Positions 25,477 through 33,993 of a DNA stretch of 64,000 bases are shown here, one piece after another. The position numbers and the translations under genes were made by a program. Source of the DNA: UBA2428 sp002343545 (GTDB taxonomy: Bacteria; Bdellovibrionota; UBA2428); contig CALFZE010000048.1 in assembly GCA_937952285.1 (NCBI GenBank), forward strand, positions 45,388 to 109,387. Reading direction: 5' to 3'. The notes under the pieces were generated by a model. That model searched no databases. It was not told where the DNA came from and saw only the letters and a list, made by a program, of their open reading frames with translations. How positions within the stretch are numbered: the stretch's first letter is position 1; each line of letters starts with the position of its first letter.

Positions 25477-26529
25477 ATGAAAACGAAACATGCTTTCTTC
25501 TCCATGGCGGCCTTGGCGCTGAGCCTTTTGGCGAGCCTTCCCGTCGTCGCGGCGCCCGTGGGTCGCGCCTACTTCTGGGATCGTTGCGCCCAGCTTCAGA
25601 CGGCGACGGCCATCGAGAACCAGGTCGAAGGCGTCGTGGAGCTTTTTTACCTCGATCGCGCCAAGAAGGTCGACGTCGAGATCTCGCTCTCGCCGGTCGG
25701 TGACGGCGCCGCTTCGGGGCGAGTCATTCGCCGACAGGGCGTGCGCCCGAGCTCGGACGGCCGTTTCTCGGAGCGCGTCGCGCTGCCGAGAGAGGGCGCG
25801 CGGGTCTGGGAACTACGGGCGACCTGGAGCCAGGGGACCTCGGCGGGCGAACGCGGAAGCTTTTCGGCCCGCGTGCTGAGGGTGCGGGACGACGGCGAAC
25901 GGTTCTTTTCGCTTCGGTCCGAGCCGCTCTGCCGTCGTCGCGCTTCCGTCGAGCTGGTGTCGAACTATCTGGCGAACCAGGAAGCGCACGAGCTTCGGGT
26001 TGGCTACGACTTTCCGATCACCCCGTTCCCGAATTCGGGCGGTTTCGATCTCGGCGCCGTGTCGATCATGACCCCGACTTTAGCGTCGGGGCCTTTCCTG
26101 GCGGCCAAGCCCAAGGGCGGTTGGGCCTTTTCGGGTTTCGAGTCGGCGTTGGGCTCCTCGGAAAACTTCCGTGGTCGCATCGAGCGACTGATTCCGCAGG
26201 GAAGCGGCGGTTACTTCGTGAAGGTCACGCGTTTCGAGCGATACAAAGCGCGCGAGATGAAGCTACTTCGCAAACGCGACTTCGCGGGTTGCCGCAACTG
26301 GGTCGACGGTGGCGACGGTTACGTGGATGTTCCGCGCGTGAGCTACGAGTTCGCTTTCGCGCCACCCGAGACGGCGAACGATTCGGAAGCGGCGAGACGT
26401 CTCATCGACGCGACCCTGCGTCCGGTCGAAGACTGCGCTTCGGAGTTTCCCCGCGTGAAATCGGCGGATCCGAATTTCTCGGTTCGCGGTGGGCTCGGTG
26501 AAGCGCCGATCTTCTTTTACCCGCTCTAG
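25477..26529 (+). CDS. Secreted protein of unknown function
   Basis: A 350-residue exported protein; signal peptide about residues 1-26 (KHAFFSMAALALSLLASLP, cleaved near VVAAP). The mature part looks beta-rich with repeated arginine- and glycine-bearing strands, and has five cysteines (CAQL, EPLCRR, FAGCRN, VEDCAS among them). It is the last gene before a strong terminator, 21 bases after the preceding lipoprotein gene. AAAAGGA lies 6 bases before the ATG. It may be a cell-surface or adhesin-like protein, but no family was recognised. Confidence 0.78.
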   Translation: MKTKHAFFSMAALALSLLASLPVVAAPVGRAYFWDRCAQLQTATAIENQVEGVVELFYLDRAKKVDVEISLSPVGDGAASGRVIRRQGVRPSSDGRFSERVALPREGARVWELRATWSQGTSAGERGSFSARVLRVRDDGERFFSLRSEPLCRRRASVELVSNYLANQEAHELRVGYDFPITPFPNSGGFDLGAVSIMTPTLASGPFLAAKPKGGWAFSGFESALGSSENFRGRIERLIPQGSGGYFVKVTRFERYKAREMKLLRKRDFAGCRNWVDGGDGYVDVPRVSYEFAFAPPETANDSEAARRLIDATLRPVEDCASEFPRVKSADPNFSVRGGLGEAPIFFYPL

Positions 26530-26551
26530 GGAATTTCTCGGCTTACAAAAG

Positions 26552-26589
26552 AAGAAGCCCCCGGAAGATCGCTCTTCCGGGGGCTTCTT
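26552..26589. terminator. Strong bidirectional terminator hairpin
   Basis: A perfect 17-base stem (AAGAAGCCCCCGGAAGA with its complement) closed by TCGC, followed by a T on the plus strand and preceded by an A-rich tract. It lies between the convergent ends of the secreted-protein operon (stop 26529) and dcd (stop 26611), so it serves both. Confidence 0.9.
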
Positions 26590-26610
26590 TGCGTTCGTGG
26601 TGAGAGAGAA

Positions 26611-27141
26611 CTACTTGGAAGGATCCTTAAAATCCATCCAGAGACGCGAAGTCTGCACGCCCGTGTTGTGTTGGTACTTGCCCGATTTGTAGTCGACGAT
26701 GGCGCCTTCCACCGTGTGGTAGAAAATCTGGCAGATCTGGACGTCAGGGTAGACGCGGATGGGATGCACGCACTGGATCTCGAGCGTCCAGTAGCCCGCG
26801 AATCCCGTGTCGCCGAAACCCGCGGTGACGTGCACGTAGAGGCCGAGGCGACCGATGCTGGAACGGCCTTCGAGCATGGGAACGAGGTTGTAGGTCTTCG
26901 TGTATTCCTTGGTGCGGCCGAGATAAAGCGTGCCCGGCTGCAGCACGAGACCTTCGGGCGGAATCACCAGCTTCTCGGCCGGGTTGTCCTTCTTCATGTC
27001 GAGCGGCATCTCTTTGTAGACGAGCAGCTCGTTGTGCAGGCGCAAGTTGTACGAGTTCGGGTTGAGCAACTTCGGATCGAAGGGCTCGATGAAGATGTCT
27101 TTTTCGAGGCGGGATTGGATGGCCGGTCCGGTCAAAATCAT
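26611..27141 (-). CDS. dcd: dCTP deaminase
   Basis: Deaminates dCTP to dUTP, feeding thymidylate synthesis. A 176-residue member of the dUTPase-like trimeric fold. The catalytic signature is GRSSIGRLGLYVHVTAGFGD with the Glu in GYWTLEIQCVHPI a few residues on. The N terminus MILTGPAIQSRLEK and the LNPNSYNLRL segment are typical. Whether the product is dUTP or dUMP (bifunctional DCD-DUT) depends on a few residues that I cannot call safely. The gene is convergent with the secreted-protein operon; prmA lies upstream on the same strand with a 57-base gap. Confidence 0.96.
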   Translation of the reverse strand: MILTGPAIQSRLEKDIFIEPFDPKLLNPNSYNLRLHNELLVYKEMPLDMKKDNPAEKLVIPPEGLVLQPGTLYLGRTKEYTKTYNLVPMLEGRSSIGRLGLYVHVTAGFGDTGFAGYWTLEIQCVHPIRVYPDVQICQIFYHTVEGAIVDYKSGKYQHNTGVQTSRLWMDFKDPSK

Positions 27142-27198
27142 GCTTTCGTCTTAGCAGGCCGGGACGCGATTCAGATAGGGCGGGCGAGCGCCGCGGGC

Positions 27199-28254
27199 CT
27201 AAATCTTTCGAAATTCGGCGGCGTACCACGTGTCGATATGACGCGTGAGGCCTTCTTTGCGGCCGAGTCGCGCCCGCTCCAACTCGCGGAATTCCTTGCG
27301 CTCAAGGCGGAAGCCCTGGCGGAGGGCTTGGGCTTCGAGAGTTTCGAAGGCCGAGCTTCCGAGAACTCCGCTCAGAATCCAGAGCCCCTGGGGGTTCAGC
27401 ATCCGGGCGATATCGGGCAGTAGTTTGACGAGCACTTCGGCGTAGATATTCGACACGACGACGTCAAAGCGCTCTTCGCGCAGCAGGAGCTGGCGGGTGT
27501 CGCCTTCGCCGCCGAAGCGCCCTTCGAGCACGTTGGGCGCGAGCGAGTTCAGCCGCAGGGTCTTCTCGACTTCTTGGGCGCAAAGAGGGTCGAGGTCCGT
27601 CGCGACGATGCGGGCGCCCGGGAAAAAGCGGGCGACGCCGGCCGACAAAACGCCGCTCCCCGTGCCGAGATCGAGGAAGCTTCGCGGCCGCGCGCCGCTC
27701 GCGCGCAGGCGATCGAGGCTCGCGAGGCACATCTGCGTCGTGGGGTGGTCGCCCGTCCCGAAGGCCAGGCCCGGCTCGACGACGAAGGCTTCGACGCCCT
27801 CGGGCGGCGTGTCCCAAGGCGGGCCGATCCAAAGTTTGCGCTCGCCCGCGCCCCCGAAGGTCTGGCCACGAACGGACTTGCGGTACTCCTCGAGGTAGTC
27901 GACGTCCTGCACGGGAAGGATCGAAAGGATCTCGAACGCCGTCCCCGTTTCGAGGGTGAGGATCGCGTTGCGGCAGGCGTCTTCGTTGGCCAGCTCGTCG
28001 TTCTCGAAGTGCACGCGCAGGAGGAGCTCACCGTTGCCGCGGTAAGCGTCGGCCTCAAGCCATTCGGCGCATTTTTCCGCGGCTTCCGATCCGAACTCGA
28101 GGAACTCGAAGTCTTCGCGAACTTCGAAGAAGCCGGCGCCTTCGGCTCCGATCGGGCACTCTTGAATGCCGAGGATGCCGGACAGGCGCCAAAGCGCGTC
28201 CGAGAAATCTTCGACGTCACGGGCCGCGAGCTGGAGATTGAGTACGTGAACCAC
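27199..28254 (-). CDS. prmA: Ribosomal protein L11 methyltransferase
   Basis: PrmA trimethylates lysines and the N terminus of ribosomal protein L11 using S-adenosylmethionine. The class I methyltransferase domain shows LDLGTGSGVLSAGVARF (motif I), VATDLDPLCAQEVEKTLRLN and VVSNIYAEVLVKLLP, and the preceding AFGTGDHPTTQMCL is the PrmA family hallmark. The N-terminal about 150 residues are the L11-recognition domain. At 351 residues it is somewhat longer than the 290-310 of typical PrmA. The gene follows a TPR-protein gene with 51 bases between. Confidence 0.93.
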   Translation of the reverse strand: MVHVLNLQLAARDVEDFSDALWRLSGILGIQECPIGAEGAGFFEVREDFEFLEFGSEAAEKCAEWLEADAYRGNGELLLRVHFENDELANEDACRNAILTLETGTAFEILSILPVQDVDYLEEYRKSVRGQTFGGAGERKLWIGPPWDTPPEGVEAFVVEPGLAFGTGDHPTTQMCLASLDRLRASGARPRSFLDLGTGSGVLSAGVARFFPGARIVATDLDPLCAQEVEKTLRLNSLAPNVLEGRFGGEGDTRQLLLREERFDVVVSNIYAEVLVKLLPDIARMLNPQGLWILSGVLGSSAFETLEAQALRQGFRLERKEFRELERARLGRKEGLTRHIDTWYAAEFRKI

Positions 28255-28305
28255 GGGCTCGTTCCTAGCGGCTCGGGCCTCCGGCGTATAGAAATTTCGG
28301 GGGGG

Positions 28306-29925
28306 CTAAGGTCGCCCGGAGGATCCGTCGAGTCGTTTGAGCGCGGCCTGAATCGCGAGCTTGTCTTCCTTCGCGTCGCAGAGCTGGAGTCCGCGACGGA
28401 GGATCTCGCGCGCCTGGCCGCGGTCACCCCGGGCGGCTTCGTTCAGCGCGGCTTCGACGACGAGCTCGCGCAGAGGGAAATTTGCGGGGATCCGCGGAGG
28501 CTCCGAGCGAAAGGCGAGGCGATGGAGAGCCTCGTTGAAGAAACCTTGCGCTGGCAGGAAGCGCCGACGTCGGCGCGAAGCCTGGCCACGTAGCGACCAC
28601 GCCTCGGCGTCCGAAGCATCCGCGTCCGTGAGCGTCTTGGCTTGGGCTTCGGCGCTCTCGAGCTGGCCTTCGGCGAGCAGGGTGCGCGACCAAAGTCGTC
28701 GAAGCGACGTGGAACCCGGGGCGGCGGCCAGGGCCGCGGCGATCTGCGAAGCGGGGGGCAGGCGCCGGGCGCGACGGAGCTGGTTCAGGATTTCTTCGAG
28801 ACGCGCCGTTAGCTCGGCGTCTTCGGGAAAATTCCGAAGGCCCTCGAGGGAAGCCGTGAGCGCCACGAGGAGATTCGCCGTCTTGAGGTGAAGGCGCGCG
28901 AGCTCGCGGTAGCTCGTGCGTTCCCAGTCGTTCGGGAGTTTACGCGTGGGGGGAAGACCCCGGGATCGCGTCAGGAAGCTACGGAAGCTTTCGAGAGCCG
29001 CGACGTCGCGATTGCGGAGAACGAGGGCGCGCGCTTCGAGGTAGGCCGCGGCGGCCCGGTGGGCGTCGTCGCTTTGGGAAGAGGCGAGACGGCGGGAGAC
29101 GCTTTCCAGGCGGGCCGGATCTTCGATTTGCAACGCCAGCTCGCCTTCCTCCAGGAGCAGCTCGCGCGAGGAAGGAAAGCGGTTTCGGTAAAGCGACAAG
29201 GCTTCGAGGAGCGCGCGCGGGGTCTCGCGGGATCGGATTTCGCGGAAGCTTTGGATCCAGAGGCGCGCGTCCTCCCCGGCGGCCGGAACTTGTCGGAGGA
29301 CGGCCCGGAGGGATTCGAGTTCGATTCCGGCGTTCCCGTTTTCGCGCGCGGCGCGGGCGCGAAGCCCGAGCGTCCGTAAAGCCGGGGTGGGCGCTTGGGC
29401 CGCGCGGCCCAGGGCTTCGAGCGCTTCGGCCTTGCGGCCGCTCAGAAGATAATACTCGCCCAACTCGGCCTGGACCGCGGCCTTGGCGTGTTCTTCGGGC
29501 CCGAGCCGAGCGACGAGTCGGCTCAAAATTCGCTCCGTTCCTTCGAGACACTCTCGCGCCATTTCGTCGAGTCCGCCGGCGTTTCTTTCGTCCTCGAGGC
29601 GCGCCCGCGAGGCGACGTGGGCCGTGAGGAGCCGAACGAGCTCGGGACCCGGGGCTTTCTCCGCTTGCTTCTCGTCCTCGGCGAGACGCGAGCAGCGGCT
29701 CGGGTTGCTCGGCGAGAGGGCCGGCGTCGGGGTCGGGACGACCGGGGTGGGAAGGACCAAGGAAGGGCGCGGCTTCTCGCCCGCGGGAGCGGCCGTCGGC
29801 GCGGCAAGGGGCTCGGGCGTGCGAGGTACGCTCAGGATGGCCGGGGGCGGAGACGAGGGTGGGGGAGACGTCGGGCCGGCCTCGTTCGCGCGGAGCGGGT
29901 TGCCAAGCGTCGTCAGCGCCGTCAT
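28306..29925 (-). CDS. TPR-like repeat protein
   Basis: A 539-residue protein. The N terminus after the ATG at 29925 is a short hydrophobic stretch then a proline-rich linker (residues about 15-70, PPPSSPPPAILSVP and PTPVVPTPTPALSP), followed by repeated helix pairs typical of TPR (ELGEYYLLSGRKAEALEALG, LRALRTLGLR-type turns). No catalytic motif is visible. The start is tentative: a longer frame reaches upstream over the epmA start, and a signal-like segment (RWPWRALLMTALTTLG) begins before the ATG, so the true protein may start slightly earlier. Likely a protein-interaction factor, possibly exported. Confidence 0.75.
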   Translation of the reverse strand: MTALTTLGNPLRANEAGPTSPPPSSPPPAILSVPRTPEPLAAPTAAPAGEKPRPSLVLPTPVVPTPTPALSPSNPSRCSRLAEDEKQAEKAPGPELVRLLTAHVASRARLEDERNAGGLDEMARECLEGTERILSRLVARLGPEEHAKAAVQAELGEYYLLSGRKAEALEALGRAAQAPTPALRTLGLRARAARENGNAGIELESLRAVLRQVPAAGEDARLWIQSFREIRSRETPRALLEALSLYRNRFPSSRELLLEEGELALQIEDPARLESVSRRLASSQSDDAHRAAAAYLEARALVLRNRDVAALESFRSFLTRSRGLPPTRKLPNDWERTSYRELARLHLKTANLLVALTASLEGLRNFPEDAELTARLEEILNQLRRARRLPPASQIAAALAAAPGSTSLRRLWSRTLLAEGQLESAEAQAKTLTDADASDAEAWSLRGQASRRRRRFLPAQGFFNEALHRLAFRSEPPRIPANFPLRELVVEAALNEAARGDRGQAREILRRGLQLCDAKEDKLAIQAALKRLDGSSGRP

Positions 29926-29939
29926 AAGGAGAGCCCGCC

Positions 29940-30932
29940 ATGGCCAACGCTCGCAAAGTCGAAAACCTGAAGCTTCGGGCCCGTATCCTTCGGGAAGTCC
30001 GAAGTTTCTTCGTGGAGCGGGACTTCGTCGAGGTCGAGACGCCTCTGCTCGTGCCGAACCCGGGGCTAGAGCCTTATCTGGTCCCTTTCGAGACGACGTG
30101 GGAACCGGGGATGGGCGGCGGTAAGGCACGAACTTATTATCTCCCGACCTCTCCCGAATACCATCTCAAAAAGGCCCTCGCGCTGGGTTTGCCCCGTGTC
30201 TTCGAGATCTCGCGAAGCTTTCGGAACGGGGAAAAAAGCCGCTCTCACGAGCCCGAGTTCTCGATGCTGGAGTGGTATCGGCACCCGGGCGGCTACGCGG
30301 AGATCGCCGATGATTTCGCGAGCTTGCTCGCGCGGCTCGGCGCCGAGTTCGCGCCCGCCGCCCCGTGGAAGCGCCGTCAGGATCTGAGCGTCTGCGAGGC
30401 TTTTCGCTCGCTCGCGGGCATTGATCTCGAGGCCGTGCTCAAGGGTGAGGGCGAGTCGCTCGCGTCGCGCGCGCGGGCCCAAGGCTTCGCGAGCGTACAA
30501 GCCGACGACGACTTCGAGACCGCGTTCCACAAGGTCATGTTGGATGCGATCGAGGCGAAGCTCGGCTTCGAAGGTCCTTTGTTCCTTTGGGACTATCCCT
30601 CGTCGATGTGCGCATTGGCGCGCCTGAAGCCGGAAAAGCCCTATCTTTGCGAGCGCTTCGAGGTTTATTTCCGGGGCGTCGAGCTCGCAAACTGCTTTGG
30701 CGAACTCACCGATCCCGTCGAACAACGCGTCCGCTGCGAGGCGGATCGAGGCACGCGGATGAAGCTCTACGGCAAAACGCCCCCGATCGACGAAGAGTTT
30801 CTCTCGGCGCTCGCGAAACTCGATCAACCCGCCGGAGGCATCGCGGTCGGGCTCGATCGGGTGGTGCAACTGCTGATCGGGGCGGAACGCATCCAAGACG
30901 TTATTGCGTTCCCGCACGCCGATTCGCTATAA
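29940..30932 (+). CDS. epmA: Elongation factor P lysine ligase (EpmA/PoxA/GenX)
   Basis: Class II lysyl-tRNA-synthetase paralogue that attaches (R)-beta-lysine to elongation factor P in relatives. The 330-residue protein has the class II motifs: SRSFRNGEKSRSHEPEFSML (motif 2) and GGIAVGLDRVVQLLIG (motif 3), and it lacks the N-terminal anticodon-binding domain of LysS. PSMCALARLKP and CERFEVYFRGVELANCFGEL are also typical. AAGGAG precedes the ATG by 8 bases. Neither efp nor epmB (lysine 2,3-aminomutase) lies in the window. It is divergent from the TPR gene with 14 bases between the starts. Confidence 0.93.
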   Translation: MANARKVENLKLRARILREVRSFFVERDFVEVETPLLVPNPGLEPYLVPFETTWEPGMGGGKARTYYLPTSPEYHLKKALALGLPRVFEISRSFRNGEKSRSHEPEFSMLEWYRHPGGYAEIADDFASLLARLGAEFAPAAPWKRRQDLSVCEAFRSLAGIDLEAVLKGEGESLASRARAQGFASVQADDDFETAFHKVMLDAIEAKLGFEGPLFLWDYPSSMCALARLKPEKPYLCERFEVYFRGVELANCFGELTDPVEQRVRCEADRGTRMKLYGKTPPIDEEFLSALAKLDQPAGGIAVGLDRVVQLLIGAERIQDVIAFPHADSL

Positions 30933-30942
30933 GCGCCGCACG

Positions 30943-31353
30943 ATGAGCCTCCCCTATATCGCTCCCTGGTTGATGGCCGAATACAAGCAACAGGTTTTGC
31001 TTTTCGCGAAGGGAGCGCCTTCGCTCGAGTGCGTCCGTTCGCACTACATCCCCGAGAAGAACGGGGTCTGCGACCTGACGGGGCAGAAAGAACAAGAGGA
31101 CCTTTTCGTGCTCGCGAACCGCGCGGGCTCGACGCTGAAGGTCTCCGCGCAATCAATGCAAATCATTGCAAATATTGTGGAAATTCAGGGCGCCGATCAA
31201 TGGTACCTTTCGCTCAAAGAGCAGCGCAAAGCCTTGCGCGACCGGGCCAAGGCGGAAGCCAAACAGATCGCCGAAAATCGCAAGAACGCGCCGAGCATCG
31301 TGGTTCGCCGTCGCCAGCCCAGCGTCGTCTTGAAGGACAATTCGACCCATTGA
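30943..31353 (+). CDS. Conserved-looking cytoplasmic protein of unknown function
   Basis: A 136-residue protein starting MSLPYIAPWLMAEYKQ, 10 bases after the epmA stop, so probably in the same transcript. It has two cysteines near its N terminus (CVRSHYIPEKNGVCDLTG) with 13 residues between them, which might bind a metal or form a small fold, and a charged helical C-terminal half (SLKEQRKALRDRAKAEAKQI) followed by a basic tail. No family was recognised. The start at 30943 is the first ATG of the frame that does not overlap epmA. Confidence 0.8.
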   Translation: MSLPYIAPWLMAEYKQQVLLFAKGAPSLECVRSHYIPEKNGVCDLTGQKEQEDLFVLANRAGSTLKVSAQSMQIIANIVEIQGADQWYLSLKEQRKALRDRAKAEAKQIAENRKNAPSIVVRRRQPSVVLKDNSTH

Positions 31354-31354
31354 G

Positions 31355-31385
31355 GCGTTCCGACGCTTGGAGCGTTCGTTTTTTT
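31355..31385 (+). terminator. Rho-independent terminator after the epmA transcript
   Basis: GCGTTCC pairs with GGAGCGT (two wobble pairs) around a seven-base loop, then TTCGTTTTTTT. It begins 2 bases after the stop at 31353 and ends before the IHF/HU gene. Judged by eye. Confidence 0.6.
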
Positions 31386-31476
31386 GACTCTTTTCGCACG
31401 CGGGCTTTTCCCTTTTCATTTTCCATACGTTACGATGATCCTAGGACATTAAATTGGGGATTGCGGGGAGGCCGCC

Positions 31477-31824
31477 GTGACGTTGACCAAGATCGATATC
31501 GTTGAGCAAGTCGCTTCGAAGTGTGGATTTTCGAAGTTGGAAGCGGCCGAGCTCGTGGAAAGCGTTTTCGAAACCATCAAGGGAGCTCTCGAAGGCGGCG
31601 AGAACGTGAAGATCTCGGGCTTCGGTAACTTCGTTTTGCGCGACAAACGTTCGCGCATGGGCCGCAACCCGCAGACGGGCGATGCGATGGAAATCTCGTC
31701 GCGTCGCGTGATGTCCTTCAAGGTCAGCCAAGTTCTCAAGGAAGCCATCAATTCCGGTAAATTGCCGGAAGGCGGCATGGCCTCCTTCGATCGCGACGAA
31801 GACGACGTCGTCGACGAAGAATAG
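31477..31824 (+). CDS. ihfA: Integration host factor / HU-family DNA-bending protein
   Basis: A 115-residue nucleoid protein. The prokaryotic DNA-bending signature is visible as ISGFGNFVLRDKRSRMGRNP followed by QTGDAMEISSRRVMSFKVS, and the arm carries the conserved Pro that intercalates. The LTKIDIVEQVASKCGFSKLE start is closest to IHF alpha. The C terminus has an acidic tail (DRDEDDVVDEE), unusual for HU or IHF. The start is GTG at 31477, with GGGGAGG 4 bases upstream. IHF usually has a second subunit gene; only one is in the window, so it may act as a homodimer. The divergent promoter region is 31386-31476. Confidence 0.93.
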   Translation: MTLTKIDIVEQVASKCGFSKLEAAELVESVFETIKGALEGGENVKISGFGNFVLRDKRSRMGRNPQTGDAMEISSRRVMSFKVSQVLKEAINSGKLPEGGMASFDRDEDDVVDEE

Positions 31825-31835
31825 GAACTTGGCCT

Positions 31836-33194
31836 TTAGGACGAAGTCGTCCCGGCTCGGTTGAGTCCGTAGGTCTTTAACTTTTCGTAAAATCGGGAAC
31901 GCGAGAGCTTCAGAATCTCGCGCGCGCCGTTCGAGTCGCGGTCTTCGAGGGCCGCGCCCAGCAAATGCTTTTCGAAGGCGGCGATGTTCTCGTCGAAGCC
32001 GAGCGACCAGTCAGGAGCGAATCCGCCTTCAGCCGTGGGCGCCGACGCGCGCCCACGGGGCGAATCGAGGCCGAGAGCTTGGCGGATCTCGGGACGGTCG
32101 AGGACGGGAAAGGGAATCGTGACGGCGAGGGACTTCACGACGGCGCGGAGCTCCCGCACGTTCCCCGGCCAGTCGTAGTCTTCGCTCAGCGTTCGCAGGC
32201 CTTCGGCCGAGAACTTCTTGCCCCGCCCCGAGTCCATCTCGCGGAGGAAGGCGTTGGCGAGCAGGGCGATGTCTTCGGTTCTCACGCGAAGGGGCGGAAC
32301 CTGAATCGTGATGGGCGAGATCCGGTAATAAAGGTCTTCGCGGAAATGGCCACGCTGGACGAGCTCGCGAAGGTTCACGTTCGAGGCGCTCACGATACGA
32401 GCTCGGAGCGGGCGCTCTTGGCTCGATCCCACGCGCATAAAAACGCGGGTCTCCAACACCCGCAAGAGCTTGGCTTGCTGCGCGAGCGGGAGGGACTGGA
32501 TCTCGTCGAGAAAGAGCGTGCCGGCGCCGACGCTCTCGAAGTAGCCCGCGCGGCTTTGCGTCGACCCGGTGTAGGCGCCTCTTTCGGCACCGAAGAACTC
32601 GGCTTCGAAAAGCTCCGTGGGGACGGCCGATACGTTCACGGCCACGAAGGGACCGCTCGCGTGCAGGGCGCGCGCGCAGAGCTCCTTGCCGCTGCCCGTT
32701 TCGCCTTCGACCAGAACGTCCATCGAGGACTCGAGCCTCAAGTCGAGGAGTTGGCGTTTGAGTGAACGCACGACGTTGGAGTCGCCGAGGATCTCCCGGT
32801 CGAGGTTTTCGTGCAGGGCGCGCAGCTCCTGGAGTTTTTCGACGAGGAGAGGGACTTCGTCGGCGAGATGATCCTTCAGGACGTAGCGGGCCGCGCCGTT
32901 CTGGACGCAGCGGCGCATGACCGCGACTTCGGAGAGGCCCGACTGGACGATGATTTCGGCGCGCGGAAAGCGGGCCTTGAGTTCGGGGATGCGCGCAACG
33001 TTCGAGTCGCCGCTCGGGTCGCGCGGTCCGCAGAGGTCGAGCAGGATGGCGTCGGCGTCGCGCAAGTTCGACTCGAGCAGGTCGGGAAGCTCCGGAAAGC
33101 TGCGGTGCAAGTGCGATCCGAGCAGGAGCTTGAGCGTGTCGCGCACGAGGGAATCGTCTTCGACGACCACGAATTTGAGCGGTTCGGCAGCCAT
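31836..33194 (-). CDS. Sigma-54-dependent response regulator (NtrC family)
   Basis: A 452-residue activator. Residues 6-125 are a receiver domain: FVVVEDDSLV gives the acidic pair, LLLDLCGPRD-type the phosphorylation Asp, with Lys in YVLKDHLADE. Residues about 140-370 are the AAA+ sigma-54 interaction domain: GETGSGKELCARALH (Walker A), FFGAERGAYTGS in place of GAFTGA, and GTLFLDEIQSLPLAQQ (Walker B). A Fis-type helix-turn-helix at the end (REILKLSRSRFYEKLKTYGL) binds DNA. The GAYTGS variant keeps the key Thr but changes Phe to Tyr and Ala to Ser. No histidine kinase is adjacent, so it is an orphan regulator here. It ends 12 bases from the convergent IHF/HU gene. Confidence 0.9.
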   Translation of the reverse strand: MAAEPLKFVVVEDDSLVRDTLKLLLGSHLHRSFPELPDLLESNLRDADAILLDLCGPRDPSGDSNVARIPELKARFPRAEIIVQSGLSEVAVMRRCVQNGAARYVLKDHLADEVPLLVEKLQELRALHENLDREILGDSNVVRSLKRQLLDLRLESSMDVLVEGETGSGKELCARALHASGPFVAVNVSAVPTELFEAEFFGAERGAYTGSTQSRAGYFESVGAGTLFLDEIQSLPLAQQAKLLRVLETRVFMRVGSSQERPLRARIVSASNVNLRELVQRGHFREDLYYRISPITIQVPPLRVRTEDIALLANAFLREMDSGRGKKFSAEGLRTLSEDYDWPGNVRELRAVVKSLAVTIPFPVLDRPEIRQALGLDSPRGRASAPTAEGGFAPDWSLGFDENIAAFEKHLLGAALEDRDSNGAREILKLSRSRFYEKLKTYGLNRAGTTSS

Positions 33195-33265
33195 CTCAAT
33201 AGGATCCGTCGAGTCCCGGACGGAGTCGAGGGCCCGGGAGTCAGGATTCCGCCTCGGGCCTCCGG

Positions 33266-33628
33266 TTACTTCGCGGCAGGCATCCAGAGGGCTTCGAGGA
33301 TGTTGCCGTCGGGATCGCGAAAGTAGAAGGATCGTGAGCCGTCGCGGTGACCTCGGACGGGGTCCACGCTCACGCCCTTGGCCGCGAGCGCTTCGTGTGC
33401 GGCGAGCAGGTCCTCGACCGTGTCGACGCGCAGGCCGACGTGGGGAGGGTGCTTGTTGGAGGACTTACGGATGAGCCCGAGGTCGTCGCCGCCGAGGCTG
33501 ACGTTGGCCCAATCCGCATCGCCGTCCCATTCGACGCGGAAGCCCAGCGTGTCACGGTAGAAGCCGAGCGAGCGCTCGACGTCTTCGACCTGGATCCCAA
33601 CGTGTCCCATTTTCTTGAAGAGAGCCAT
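33266..33628 (-). CDS. VOC-superfamily (glyoxalase/bleomycin resistance-like) protein
   Basis: A 120-residue single-module vicinal oxygen chelate protein: the N-terminal MGHVGIQVEDVERSLGFYRD, then GGDDLGLIRKSSNKHPPHVG and the C-terminal SFYFRDPDGNILEALW. The metal-ligand pattern (His, His/Glu, Glu) is compatible with the family. Members include glyoxalase I, extradiol dioxygenases and antibiotic-binding proteins; nothing here distinguishes them. It lies 72 bases upstream, in transcription terms, of the NtrC-type regulator gene. Confidence 0.85.
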   Translation of the reverse strand: MALFKKMGHVGIQVEDVERSLGFYRDTLGFRVEWDGDADWANVSLGGDDLGLIRKSSNKHPPHVGLRVDTVEDLLAAHEALAAKGVSVDPVRGHRDGSRSFYFRDPDGNILEALWMPAAK

Positions 33629-33795
33629 GCTTTGATTTTAGGGCGCGGGCCAGAAGGGGTCAAAAGACTCACGAAGAGAAGCCCATCGTTTTCGGTGACT
33701 TAGGGGCTCCGAAAGGATGAAGATTTAGAAATAACCTATTTCGCCAAGAAGGTTGCCAAATTCGAAGTCCCGTCCTAAGTCATGGGCTTCCGGGT

Positions 33796-33872
33796 GAGTC
33801 GCTAGCTCAGTTGGTTAGAGCATCTCCCTTTTAAGGAGAGGGTCCTCGGTTCGACCCCGAGGCGACTCACCA
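33796..33872 (+). tRNA. tRNA-Lys (anticodon UUU)
   Basis: A complete cloverleaf of 77 bases. The acceptor stem is GAGTCGC (33796-33802) with GCGACTC (33862-33868), followed by discriminator A and an encoded CCA (33870-33872). The anticodon loop CTTTTAA has TTT at 33830-33832, read as Lys. The T loop GGTTCGACC is present. A run of seven T follows directly and probably terminates transcription. Confidence 0.97.
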
Positions 33873-33993
33873 TTTTTTTCCCCCACTCCCGGAAAGCTCG
33901 TTTTGGACTCGTGCCGACGCGCTGCCCTATTTGCAGGTCATCGAGCCGCGATCTCCCCCGACTCGAAGATCGGCCGCATCGGCCTTTACGTCT

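Noticed and set aside
31431..31445. CATAC near 31431 in the IHF/HU upstream region as another LexA-box
   Set aside because: The right half (GTATG) is missing at the N4 distance, so it does not match the three operators.
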